Part shown: positions 1-7,809 of the stretch, one piece after another
Layout: every line of letters begins with the position of its first letter
Numbering within the stretch: the stretch's first letter is position 1
Assembly: GCA_001304035.1 (NCBI GenBank)
Contig: LJUD01000065.1
Span: forward strand, 1 to 14,355
Length of the DNA: 14,355 nucleotides
Source of the DNA: a bacterium SM23_31
Lineage (GTDB): Bacteria > SM23-31
Reading direction: 5' to 3'
The notes under the pieces: model-generated
The model's input: only the letters and a program-made list of their open reading frames with translations
What the model was told of the DNA's origin: nothing
Databases searched by the model: none
Translations under genes and position numbers: made by a program

Positions 1-1135
1 ATTCCGTCATACCGAAATGATATAACAGAGCTCCCGAACCTGCATCGACGTTTGGCCATGGATTTGCCGCTTTACCGTGTTCTTTCAGTACATCGGGAAT
101 CGTGTTAAACATAAGCTCGACAGTCTTAAACACGGGATCATTCTGGCAGACACGTTGACCAAAAGCGAGAAAGGCGGCGTACCGGGGGTCCGTTACACGC
201 AAAACAGCATGACCGTAACCCGGTATAACCTGACCGGAATTGAGAGTTTCCCAGGCAAAATCCTTCATCTGCTCTTTAGTCGGGGTGCCGTTGTAGCGCT
301 CATTGATATCGAGTACAAATTTCAGGCATTCCTGATTTGCGAGCCCGTGGAGCGGACCGGCAAGCCCGTTAAGACCGGCTGATACAGAATAAAATGCATC
401 GGACAATGCAGAACCAACCGTATGGCACGTGTTAGCGCTCACATTACCGCCTTCATGGTCGCTGTGGAGTACGAGATAAAGACGAATTAAATTAGCAAAT
501 TCGCCGGTGGGATCATCGATACCGAGCATACGTGCATAATTACCACCCCAGTCCATATTTTTATCGTAAGGAATGAGGTCGCCTTTGTCATAACGAATAC
601 GGTAGACTGCTGAAGCTATACCGGGCAGGACTGCCAAAAGCTTCAATGAGTCCTCTACCATCGGCATCCAGTAGTCCTGTTTTGTCATTCCTTTTTCGTA
701 TTGTCTGCGAAATTCAGACTCTTTCTCCATAACCAGAATACCAGTATCGAGCATTGCCATCGGGTGTGAATCCTTCGGCATTGCTTTTAACACGCTGACA
801 ACATAATCAGGGAGGTCGCTGCGGACAGCCAAATCTTTCCAGAGTGCGTTTAGAGCATCCTTATCGGGCAGTTCCCCTGTACACAAAAGATAAAAAATTT
901 CCATCGGGTATTTATCAGTTAAATCCCCTATTGGAATACCCCGAATGATAAGGCCTCTATCCGGTTCAACTAAAGAGGTATCACAAATTAAAGCTTTCAC
1001 CCCTCTCATACCACCATAGGCTTGCTTGACCGTAACATCGGAAATAACCTTGTCACCGTGTTCGGTAAGAACTTTTTTTCTTTCTTCGCGTAACGCATTA
1101 AGCTGCGACGCCAATTTTTCCTGTAGTGTAGCCAT
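1..1135 (-). CDS. gltA: Citrate synthase, eukaryotic (Si) type, C-terminus cut by window edge
   Basis: Citrate synthase condenses acetyl-CoA with oxaloacetate to give citrate, the entry step of the TCA cycle, in the cytosol. The minus strand reads MATLQEKLASQLNALREER and stays open for 378 residues to the window edge. The catalytic triad is visible: His263 in GPLHGLANQE, His309 in PGYGHAVLRVTDPR, and Asp364 in PNVDAGSG. These three are each offset by 11 from His274/His320/Asp375 of the pig enzyme, so the fold is collinear with the mitochondrial type rather than the shorter E. coli type. The SDHEGGNVSAN motif is also present. Roughly 60 C-terminal residues should lie beyond position 1. The start is fixed by an AAGGAG seven bases upstream. 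The gene is transcribed away from the TonB receptor across a long AT-rich gap. Family assignment is secure; the gene symbol follows general use. Confidence 0.96.
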   Translation of the reverse strand, partial: MATLQEKLASQLNALREERKKVLTEHGDKVISDVTVKQAYGGMRGVKALICDTSLVEPDRGLIIRGIPIGDLTDKYPMEIFYLLCTGELPDKDALNALWKDLAVRSDLPDYVVSVLKAMPKDSHPMAMLDTGILVMEKESEFRRQYEKGMTKQDYWMPMVEDSLKLLAVLPGIASAVYRIRYDKGDLIPYDKNMDWGGNYARMLGIDDPTGEFANLIRLYLVLHSDHEGGNVSANTCHTVGSALSDAFYSVSAGLNGLAGPLHGLANQECLKFVLDINERYNGTPTKEQMKDFAWETLNSGQVIPGYGHAVLRVTDPRYAAFLAFGQRVCQNDPVFKTVELMFNTIPDVLKEHGKAANPWPNVDAGSGALLYHFGMTE

Positions 1136-1671
1136 AAGCTAACTCCTTCCATTGCTTTAGAATATATAAAAGTAACTGGAATTATTAACTACTAATGTAA
1201 TAATAAAAAAGATATGCCACCAGCCGATGTAATGCGGTATTCTTCCTGATTCTATCGTGAGTGGAATATTTAAATAATACTATGTTTTATAGTGAAAAAT
1301 GTTGCAAATAACATTCCAAAAATAATAAGCCGTTTTTCCAAGCTAATAAATATTAAAAAGTTTGAAAAATCAAGTAAAAAATATGTCAAACATAGGATAA
1401 TTGCAGTAAAAAATTATTATTTTTATGAAATTACAAAACATTAACGGTCATAATTACTGTATATTATAATTTTACTAAATTTATTTGTAAGGACTATCCG
1501 AGAAAGGTTTACCTTGAAAAATATTCATCCGGTATTTTTCACTTTTATTTCATATATGAACCTCTTAAAAAATTACTTGCTTATTAACAATAAAATCACT
1601 TTATTTTTTAGAATTCGCTAATTACTAATCCCATAAATAACAAATAGTTAGAAATAATCAAAGTAGAATTA
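1136..1671. other. Divergent intergenic region, AT-rich, no intact gene
   Basis: This 536-bp gap separates the divergent citrate synthase and TonB-receptor genes and must hold both promoters. It is very AT-rich with many A/T runs, so -10-like boxes occur by chance and I do not assign any. No SD is visible before the receptor ATG. One less AT-rich patch (about 1210-1262) lies in a 40-codon minus-strand open stretch without a start (1157-1279). It reads ESGRIPHYIGWWHIFF and could be the decayed end of a membrane-protein gene (see findings). I see no cobalamin-riboswitch B12 box, tRNA or terminator hairpin. Confidence 0.6.
1143..1148 (-). promoter_or_regulatory. Shine-Dalgarno of citrate synthase
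   Basis: The minus strand reads AAGGAG, then 7 nt (TTAGCTT), then ATG. This is a strong site and it fixes the citrate synthase start at position 1135. Confidence 0.85.
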
Positions 1672-3522
1672 ATGATAAAATTTATTTTATTCAGCGTAAT
1701 TTTATTATTTTTGTTCGAAACATCTCCCGCCCAAGAACCATTGAAAACATATGAATCTGAACCAATAACAGTTACGGCAACACGTCTTGCCCAAAAGTTC
1801 GCCGTTACCCGCAGCGTTACCGTTCTTGACCGTAAAGAAATAGAAAATCTTCCAGCACAATCGTTAGCCCAACTATTAGACTATGCATTAGGAGTTTCAA
1901 TGAACTCCCGTGGCACACCGGGAGTACAGTCGGACCCTTCATTGAGGGGTGCCGGATTTGACCAGGTGCTTATCCTGCTTGACGGCGTCCGAACGAACGA
2001 CCCTCAGACAGGTCATCATAACCTTAATTTGCCGATAGCATCCGGCGATATCGAACGAATTGAAGTTTTAAGAGGACAGAGCTCTACGTTATACGGACCA
2101 GATGCCTTCGGTGGTGTGATAAACGTAATAACAAAATCAGAATCAGAAAATCCGTTGTCTTTTGAACTCAAAGGCGGCTCATTTGCGACGGCGACTGCCG
2201 GCGGTTCATTCTCAGCTTCTTTAGATAATTATAACAGCCGCATATCTTTTGAAACATCCCGCTCAGACGGGTATCTTCCGAAATCCCCTCCTCATGTTGA
2301 CTCAACAAACACCGATTACAAGATACACGCTCTCCACTGGAAAAATTCTTACACGGGAGACAAGCTGCGGTTAACCTTTTCTTCAGGTATCATGGAAAAG
2401 AAATTCGGTGCCTTTAATTTTTATGTAAATAACGGAAAAGAATACGAACGAATTCAGTCTTTTTACTCCGGGATTAAAAGTACATATCTCCACTCTGCTG
2501 CACTTACTCATACCATGAATCTACATTATAAACAGCATCGAGACCATTATGAATTCTCGCGGTTTAATCCGTCTATATATACTGCCGACCATACAACCGG
2601 GCGGTACACCGGTGAATACACCGCCAGATATAATTCCGAGCGTATCGGTAATGTGTCTGCGGGCGTTGAGGTAATTCGCGAGGGAATTGTAAGTAATAGA
2701 CTCAAAGAACCGGGTTCCGTAAAAGGTGATTTTTATCATAACCGTTTTGCTGTTTTCAGTGAATACGGGAACACTATCGGAGATAATTTATTGGTAAATG
2801 CAGGCGTTCGGCTCGATAACCATTCCAGATGGGGAACGGAAGTAAATCCTTCGTTAAGCTTAGGATATATTGCTTCTCCAAGTCTTTTCTTAAGATCATC
2901 TATAGGGCGGTCTTTCCGGAGCCCGACATTTATTGAATTATACTCACCGGCATCTTCCGGGAATACCGGTGACCCAAACCTCGAACCCGAAAAGGCAATT
3001 GCCTTTGACTGCGGGGCAGAGTATACACCACGCTCACGAATAAACGGAGCTACAACGTATTTTCTCCGCAGCCAGAAAAGCACAATCGACTGGGTTTCAA
3101 CCGATGGTATCACCTTTGCTGCTCTAAATATATTCGATATTATTTCCCAGGGTATTGAGCAGGAATTTCAGATTCATTTTTCAGATATCTATAATCTTAA
3201 ATTATTTTATACCTACCTTCATCAGAATAAAAAGCAGAAAGGAAAAATTTCAAAATACGTATTTATTCACCCAAAGCACCAGCTTTCAATATTGCCTTCG
3301 GTCAACATTACACCTGTTTTGCATTTTAACATCGTTGTGACCTGGAAAGAGCGTGCAAAGTTTAATAATTACTGGCTGATGGATGCACAATTGACATATT
3401 CATTTAAAAACCTTCAATTAAGCCTTGAGGGTCTCAACCTGACGGATGAAGAATATGAGGAAATCCGGCGTATCCCCATGCCTGGCAGGGCAGTGTATGC
3501 GGGAATAAGGTTTTCGTATTGA
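1672..3522 (+). CDS. TonB-dependent outer-membrane receptor (BtuB/CirA-like)
   Basis: This is a 616-residue outer-membrane active-transport receptor, energised by TonB-ExbBD, for an undetermined ligand (cobalamin, heme, siderophore or similar). Residues 1-20 form a signal peptide (MIKFILFSVILLFLF, cleavage near SPA-QE). A TonB-box-like PITVTATR sits at 31-38, close to the 'VVTA' type of BtuB. The plug domain spans about 40-155, with LRGAGFDQVLILLDGVR and IERIEVLRGQSSTLYG leading to GGVINVITK. The rest is a 22-strand-type barrel, including the conserved FRSPTFIELY and the NLEPEKA region, and it ends in an aromatic residue (GIRFSY), as outer-membrane barrels do. The length is normal for BtuB-like receptors. 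There is no carboxypeptidase-like N-terminal domain and no SusD partner, so a SusC role is unlikely. It stands alone, with no transport genes beside it, so the substrate cannot be inferred. No SD precedes the ATG. Confidence 0.93.
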   Translation: MIKFILFSVILLFLFETSPAQEPLKTYESEPITVTATRLAQKFAVTRSVTVLDRKEIENLPAQSLAQLLDYALGVSMNSRGTPGVQSDPSLRGAGFDQVLILLDGVRTNDPQTGHHNLNLPIASGDIERIEVLRGQSSTLYGPDAFGGVINVITKSESENPLSFELKGGSFATATAGGSFSASLDNYNSRISFETSRSDGYLPKSPPHVDSTNTDYKIHALHWKNSYTGDKLRLTFSSGIMEKKFGAFNFYVNNGKEYERIQSFYSGIKSTYLHSAALTHTMNLHYKQHRDHYEFSRFNPSIYTADHTTGRYTGEYTARYNSERIGNVSAGVEVIREGIVSNRLKEPGSVKGDFYHNRFAVFSEYGNTIGDNLLVNAGVRLDNHSRWGTEVNPSLSLGYIASPSLFLRSSIGRSFRSPTFIELYSPASSGNTGDPNLEPEKAIAFDCGAEYTPRSRINGATTYFLRSQKSTIDWVSTDGITFAALNIFDIISQGIEQEFQIHFSDIYNLKLFYTYLHQNKKQKGKISKYVFIHPKHQLSILPSVNITPVLHFNIVVTWKERAKFNNYWLMDAQLTYSFKNLQLSLEGLNLTDEEYEEIRRIPMPGRAVYAGIRFSY

Positions 3523-3851
3523 TCAATAACTTAACCTATTTTTAACGTATGGGCATAAGGAATTACGCCCCTTTATGAACATCATGAACACGATTATAAT
3601 GACCATAAGAGAGTATTATAAGAGCAAGAAGACCGTATTCCTGCATTTAAATAATCCCAGGAACAGCTTATGCCGTTAACACAGCCGATAAAAAAATTTC
3701 ATTAAATTCCATCGTTGTGGAACTCTATTGAATATAATTGCATTAAAAAAGTACTAAGGTCGTGTCTATACTGCCGAAATAATTTATAGGTTGAACAATT
3801 ACAAGTGGATGGCTTTTAGCCAACGCCATTTATAAGAAAATCCATATTTCC
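3523..3851. other. Intergenic region before the DUF4175-like gene
   Basis: This is a 329-bp gap with no convincing gene. It holds the hairpin at 3551-3570 and a small hairpin, TGGCT-TTT-AGCCA (3810-3822), 29 nt before the next ATG. That second hairpin can refold as ATGGC/GCCAT (3809-3813 with 3825-3829). A leader hairpin this close to an SD-less start could influence translation, but the stems are only 5 bp and could be chance. Confidence 0.5.
3551..3570 (+). terminator. Possible weak terminator hairpin after the TonB receptor
   Basis: GGGCATAA (3551-3558) pairs with TTACGCCC (3563-3570) with one A-C mismatch around a GGAA loop, 28 nt after the receptor stop codon. It is followed only by CTTTATG, so the U-tract is poor. 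The position suggests a transcript end; the missing T-run makes this uncertain. Confidence 0.35.
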
Positions 3852-6800
3852 ATGCAATCCGAAATATACTACAACTCGTTTATTGCAAAGCTGAAACGGT
3901 TACGGAACCGTGAACTGACCGTCTGGTCAACGGTTTATTTTTTGAAATTTATCGTTATTTCAGGCACTATACTGCTTGGATTATCGTTGATTGAAAGCAT
4001 TTTTTGGCTTCCGGCACGATACCGGCTTGTGCTCAGCGTTTTCGGTGCCGCTGCCGGTTCAGGTCTTATTATTTATTACGGTTTCTTCGCGATACGTGCG
4101 ATGCTCGGCAGGGATAAACGTTTTTCATTCGAGGAGCTTTCCCGAAAAGCCGGGAATACTTTTCCTGAAATCCGCGACAAGCTGCTGAATGCAATACAGG
4201 TATTCACGCAGCTGACCCGCAGCAAGGAACGCTATTCCCCCGCACTCATTGCCGATACAATGAACCGGGTCGGGTCGTCGTTCGCCGCGTACGATTTCAC
4301 CAGGAGTATCGACCACGGCAGACTACGCCGGCATCTGTATCTTTTCGGTTCATTTGCCGGAATTTTTCTTATTTTTATTCTTCTCACTTCCGGGGCGGTC
4401 AACCGGGCGGCGGTGCGGATTTTTCAACCGACAAAAAACTTTCAGATACCGTATTCCTTTTCACTCGATGTATCCCCCGGAAGTATTGAAATGATACGCA
4501 ATGAACCGTTCAGAGCGGTTGTTTCCGTATCCGGTAAGACTCCGCGTTCCATGAGCATTTTTATTAAGCGGGAGTCGAGCTCTGAATATGAGAAGCACGA
4601 TTTAACAGAGGCTGAGTCAGGCACGTATGAATTTAAGGTTGAAAAGGTAAAGGAATCTTTCAATTATTTCATTCGAGGAAGGGAAGGCGCAGGATTATTT
4701 ATAGGACGTAACATTGATTCGGAAGAATATTCGGTTCATGTAATTTACAGACCGACGGTTCGTAATTTGAAACTACATTTGGAGTATCCGGCATATTCTT
4801 TTTTAGGGAGCAGATATTTAGAAGATAACATCGGTGATGCGGCTGCGTTAAAGGGTACGATCATTCGTGCGGAGCTAACGCTTAACAAGCCCGTCAAGGA
4901 AGCTTCTCTCCATTTTACGGACGGAGCGGCAATACCGCTAACGGCAGGCGGGGTGAAGTCTGAGGGAAGTTTTATCGTAATGAAGGACACGCGGTACACC
5001 ATTCACCTGCTGGATGAAGATGATATTACAAACAGTGAACCGATTGAATACAGGATCTCTGCAGTTCAAGACGCTTACCCGTACATACAATTTACAATAC
5101 CGGGCGAGAACACCGATTTGACAGAAGATAAGCAAATATTAATCGGATTGAAAATAAGCGATGATTTTGGTTTGACACAGCTCATGCTGGGACACCGCCT
5201 TGTAGACCGCGAGGAAGCCGGCACACTGCTCACGCCGGAGAGTATCCGGAATCTGCTCAACGATTCACTTGCTTTCAAATACACCGACGTGCCGCTTGAA
5301 GATAAAAGCGGTATTATACAGGACGTCTATCGACTATGGGATCTCGAGAATATCCAATTATTTCCCGAAGACCGGATTATCTACTTCGCCGAAGTTTACG
5401 ATAATGACGGTATTTCAGGCTCAAAACGTACCCGGACAAGGACCTTCACATTGCGGCTTCCCTCAATCGATGAACTTTTTGAACAAGCCGCACAATCCCA
5501 GGAAATACAGGAAGAAAAACTATCGGAAATTGTAGAAGAAGGCAAAGAACTGCAGGAGAAACTCAAGGAACTCTCACATGAGTTTCTCCAAACGAATGAA
5601 CTCGAATGGGAGCAGAAACAGAAAGCCGATGAAGCACTAAAAAAACAGGAAGATATTAAAAAAAGACTTGAAGATATTAAAAAAGAGATAGAAGAACTTA
5701 TTGAGAAATTTGAAAAGAATGATCTGTTATCTGCGGAAACTCTCGACAAATATAAAGAACTCCAGGAGCTTTTAGAGGAGCTTTATTCCCCCGAGTTACA
5801 AACGGAAATGCAAAAGTTACAGCAATCTTTGGAAAACGCCGCACAGATGGATCAGAACCGGCAGAACCTTGACAATTTCCGAAATGCACAGGAGAGCTTC
5901 ACAGAACAGGTTAACCGCACACTCGAGCTGTTGAAACGGCTGCAGATTGAACAAATGATGGACGAGGTCGTTACTAAAGCCGAACATATTACCGAAACTC
6001 AGCAAACCATCAACACAAAGCTCGATACACTTGCACAAAAGAGCGAAGCCGGGCAGAAGCAATCAGAACTTGATAAAGAAAAGCTTGCCCGGCAGGAAAA
6101 AGACCTTGTTAAAAACACAGACAATCTTCAAAACTCTATTGAAAAGCTGCTGGAGAAAATGATCGAGCAACCGGATTTCCCCCGCGAAAAACTCAGCGAA
6201 ACCCTAAAAGATATAGAGCAAAAGGAGCTCCAAGGACAAATGCTGAAATTGAGTCAGGAGATGTTTAAGGAGGCGATAAAGAAATCACTTGACACCGGAA
6301 GACAGCTTGAAAAAGAGCTGAAAGAAATTGAAGAAAACCTGAAAGAAGCTCAGCAGGAAATGACAGAAAACCAGAAGGAAGATATACTGCGAGCCATGCG
6401 CAAATCAGCGTCCGATCTCCTGGAGCTTTCTAAAAAGCAGGAAGAGTTGAAATCGGAGAGCAAATCGCTCACGACAAACAGCGACAAATTCCGGGAAATT
6501 GCGGATAAACAGAACGATATTACGGCAGGTCTTTTACGAATTATAGGGAGCTTGGTAAACATTTCGGAAAAATCTTTTTTTATTACGCCGGAACTGGGTA
6601 TAAGTCTTGGCGAGATTTTAAGCGCAATGCAGGGCTCTATCAAAATGCTTGAAGAACGAAATAAAGCGGGAAGTATTTCCAATCAGGATAAATCCATGCA
6701 AGGCCTTAACGAATCTATCATCCAGCTCCGCGAAATCATGAAGAATGTGCAGGAATCAACCGGCGGAACAGGATTTAATGAATTTGTAGAAAGAATGCAG

Positions 6801-7334
6801 CAGTTGGCGGGTCAACAGCAGAAATTGAACCAGAATACGGAAAGCCTCTCGCAAGGCGGTGCATTATCCTTAGAACAACAGGCAGCCATGCAGAGGCTCG
6901 CTCAGGAGCAGGAATTAATTCGAAAGAGTCTTGAACAGCTGCAGAAAGAGATGCAGGAACCGGTCAATCTCAAAGAGCGTTTGGAGCAGATGGGCACCGA
7001 TATGCGGGAAGTTATAAAGGATATGAAAGACCTGAACATTACCGGCAGAACGCTGCAACTCCAGGAACAGATTTTATCAAGAATGCTCGATGCCCAACGC
7101 TCAATACACCGCAGGGACTTCAGTAAAAAGAGAGTTGCGGAAACAGCAAAACAATACGAGGGTATAGATCCGGGCATACTACCGGAAAATCTCGGAGAAC
7201 ATAAACGTTATTTAGAAGAAGATTTAATCAAAGCGCTTAAGGAAGGTTACACCAGGGATTTTGAGGTGTTGATAAAAAATTATTTCGACAGCCTGAACAA
7301 GAAAAATATTATTATACCCGTAAAAAAGAATTAA
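3852..7334 (+). CDS. DUF4175-like membrane protein with very long coiled coil
   Basis: This is a 1160-residue protein resembling the large DUF4175 proteins of Bacteroidetes and relatives; their function is not established. Three hydrophobic segments are visible: about 30-50, 58-80 and 161-181. The conserved-looking block FSFEELSRKAGNTFPEIRDKLLNAIQ lies between the second and third. Residues about 195-535 are beta-rich, Ig-like and presumably periplasmic. From about residue 537 (LPSIDELFEQAAQSQ) nearly to the end the sequence is Glu/Lys/Gln-rich with heptad character, interrupted near 893-925 by a more hydrophobic stretch (ITAGLLRIIGSLVNISEKSFFITPELGISLGE). The C-terminus (about 1110-1160) looks globular. 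In Bacteroidetes such genes often sit near MoxR/DUF58/VWA genes, but none is visible here. The start has no SD but directly precedes the conserved N-terminus. The stop codon overlaps the end of the convergent small gene by 4 nt. Family call fairly sure, role unknown. Confidence 0.85.
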   Translation: MQSEIYYNSFIAKLKRLRNRELTVWSTVYFLKFIVISGTILLGLSLIESIFWLPARYRLVLSVFGAAAGSGLIIYYGFFAIRAMLGRDKRFSFEELSRKAGNTFPEIRDKLLNAIQVFTQLTRSKERYSPALIADTMNRVGSSFAAYDFTRSIDHGRLRRHLYLFGSFAGIFLIFILLTSGAVNRAAVRIFQPTKNFQIPYSFSLDVSPGSIEMIRNEPFRAVVSVSGKTPRSMSIFIKRESSSEYEKHDLTEAESGTYEFKVEKVKESFNYFIRGREGAGLFIGRNIDSEEYSVHVIYRPTVRNLKLHLEYPAYSFLGSRYLEDNIGDAAALKGTIIRAELTLNKPVKEASLHFTDGAAIPLTAGGVKSEGSFIVMKDTRYTIHLLDEDDITNSEPIEYRISAVQDAYPYIQFTIPGENTDLTEDKQILIGLKISDDFGLTQLMLGHRLVDREEAGTLLTPESIRNLLNDSLAFKYTDVPLEDKSGIIQDVYRLWDLENIQLFPEDRIIYFAEVYDNDGISGSKRTRTRTFTLRLPSIDELFEQAAQSQEIQEEKLSEIVEEGKELQEKLKELSHEFLQTNELEWEQKQKADEALKKQEDIKKRLEDIKKEIEELIEKFEKNDLLSAETLDKYKELQELLEELYSPELQTEMQKLQQSLENAAQMDQNRQNLDNFRNAQESFTEQVNRTLELLKRLQIEQMMDEVVTKAEHITETQQTINTKLDTLAQKSEAGQKQSELDKEKLARQEKDLVKNTDNLQNSIEKLLEKMIEQPDFPREKLSETLKDIEQKELQGQMLKLSQEMFKEAIKKSLDTGRQLEKELKEIEENLKEAQQEMTENQKEDILRAMRKSASDLLELSKKQEELKSESKSLTTNSDKFREIADKQNDITAGLLRIIGSLVNISEKSFFITPELGISLGEILSAMQGSIKMLEERNKAGSISNQDKSMQGLNESIIQLREIMKNVQESTGGTGFNEFVERMQQLAGQQQKLNQNTESLSQGGALSLEQQAAMQRLAQEQELIRKSLEQLQKEMQEPVNLKERLEQMGTDMREVIKDMKDLNITGRTLQLQEQILSRMLDAQRSIHRRDFSKKRVAETAKQYEGIDPGILPENLGEHKRYLEEDLIKALKEGYTRDFEVLIKNYFDSLNKKNIIIPVKKN

Positions 7335-7660
7335 TCATTATCTTCGATCCTGGAAATACCTTTTTGGTCTAATAAAAGGTTAAGACTGTTTATGTATGTG
7401 TCATATTCTTTCTGGCGGAGCTTCTCAAGACTGTTCTCAATTTTTCGTAATTTATCCGCCAGGAGCAATAGATTTTCTTTTCTGGTTTCGATTTTCAAAG
7501 CCGTATAATCTTTATGAGCTTTGAGTTGTGTAATATGAAAAGACAGGGATTTAATTTTTTTATTAATTACCCGGCGCATGAAGAAATACGAAAGCAGGGT
7601 ACCGAGCATCAAGCCGATACCAAACGAAAGTATGATTATTTGTACTGTTTGCCAATTCAT
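7331..7660 (-). CDS. Small single-pass membrane protein with coiled coil
   Basis: This hypothetical protein has 109 residues. It starts MNWQTVQIIILSFGIGLMLG, one transmembrane segment of about 20 residues ending near LLSYFFMRR, so the basic RRVINKK stretch probably faces the cytoplasm. The rest is a helical, charged tail (KIETRKENLLLLADKLRKIENSLEKL) with coiled-coil character. The layout resembles DUF1049/LapA-like or YneF-like small membrane proteins, but I do not recognise a specific family. A longer reading from GTG at 7666 is open; I chose ATG at 7660 because AAGGGAG lies 8 nt before it and only 2 nt before the GTG. It overlaps the DUF4175 gene tail to tail by 4 nt and diverges from the TPR gene. 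The good SD and coherent domain layout argue that it is real despite its size. Confidence 0.72.
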   Translation of the reverse strand: MNWQTVQIIILSFGIGLMLGTLLSYFFMRRVINKKIKSLSFHITQLKAHKDYTALKIETRKENLLLLADKLRKIENSLEKLRQKEYDTYINSLNLLLDQKGISRIEDND

Positions 7661-7668
7661 ATTCACAA

Positions 7669-7675
7669 CTCCCTT
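7669..7675 (-). promoter_or_regulatory. Shine-Dalgarno deciding the start of the small membrane protein
   Basis: The minus strand reads AAGGGAG TTGTGAAT ATG. The 8-nt spacing suits the ATG at 7660, whereas the in-frame GTG at 7666 is too close to the SD to be used. Confidence 0.75.
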
Positions 7676-7809
7676 ATATTACTTAAACAACGCAAGACGA
7701 ATCAGAGTTTCAAAAAATCTTAAAAATTTTTACAGATATATGGCTGTTTATTAAATCGTATTCTCGATTGTTCTGCGATGCTAATACTATTAAAATATCG
7801 ACTGAAATC

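Noticed and set aside
77..382. Plus-strand 101-residue open frame
   Set aside because: It lies wholly antisense to the citrate synthase coding region, which has intact catalytic motifs; its translation shows no domain.
1136..1671. Cobalamin or other riboswitch before the TonB receptor
   Set aside because: I looked for the B12 box and a structured GC-containing leader near the receptor start and found only AT-rich sequence.
3575..3679. 34-residue plus-strand frame starting MNIMNTIIMTIREYY
   Set aside because: No Shine-Dalgarno, no recognisable motif, and AT-rich intergenic context; a chance frame is more likely.
5396..5749. Serine-rich minus-strand frame opposite the DUF4175-like gene
   Set aside because: Ser/Phe runs are the expected antisense image of GAA/AAA-rich coiled-coil codons.
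7514..7723. 69-residue plus-strand frame
   Set aside because: It is antisense to the small membrane protein gene, whose SD and transmembrane segment are better supported.
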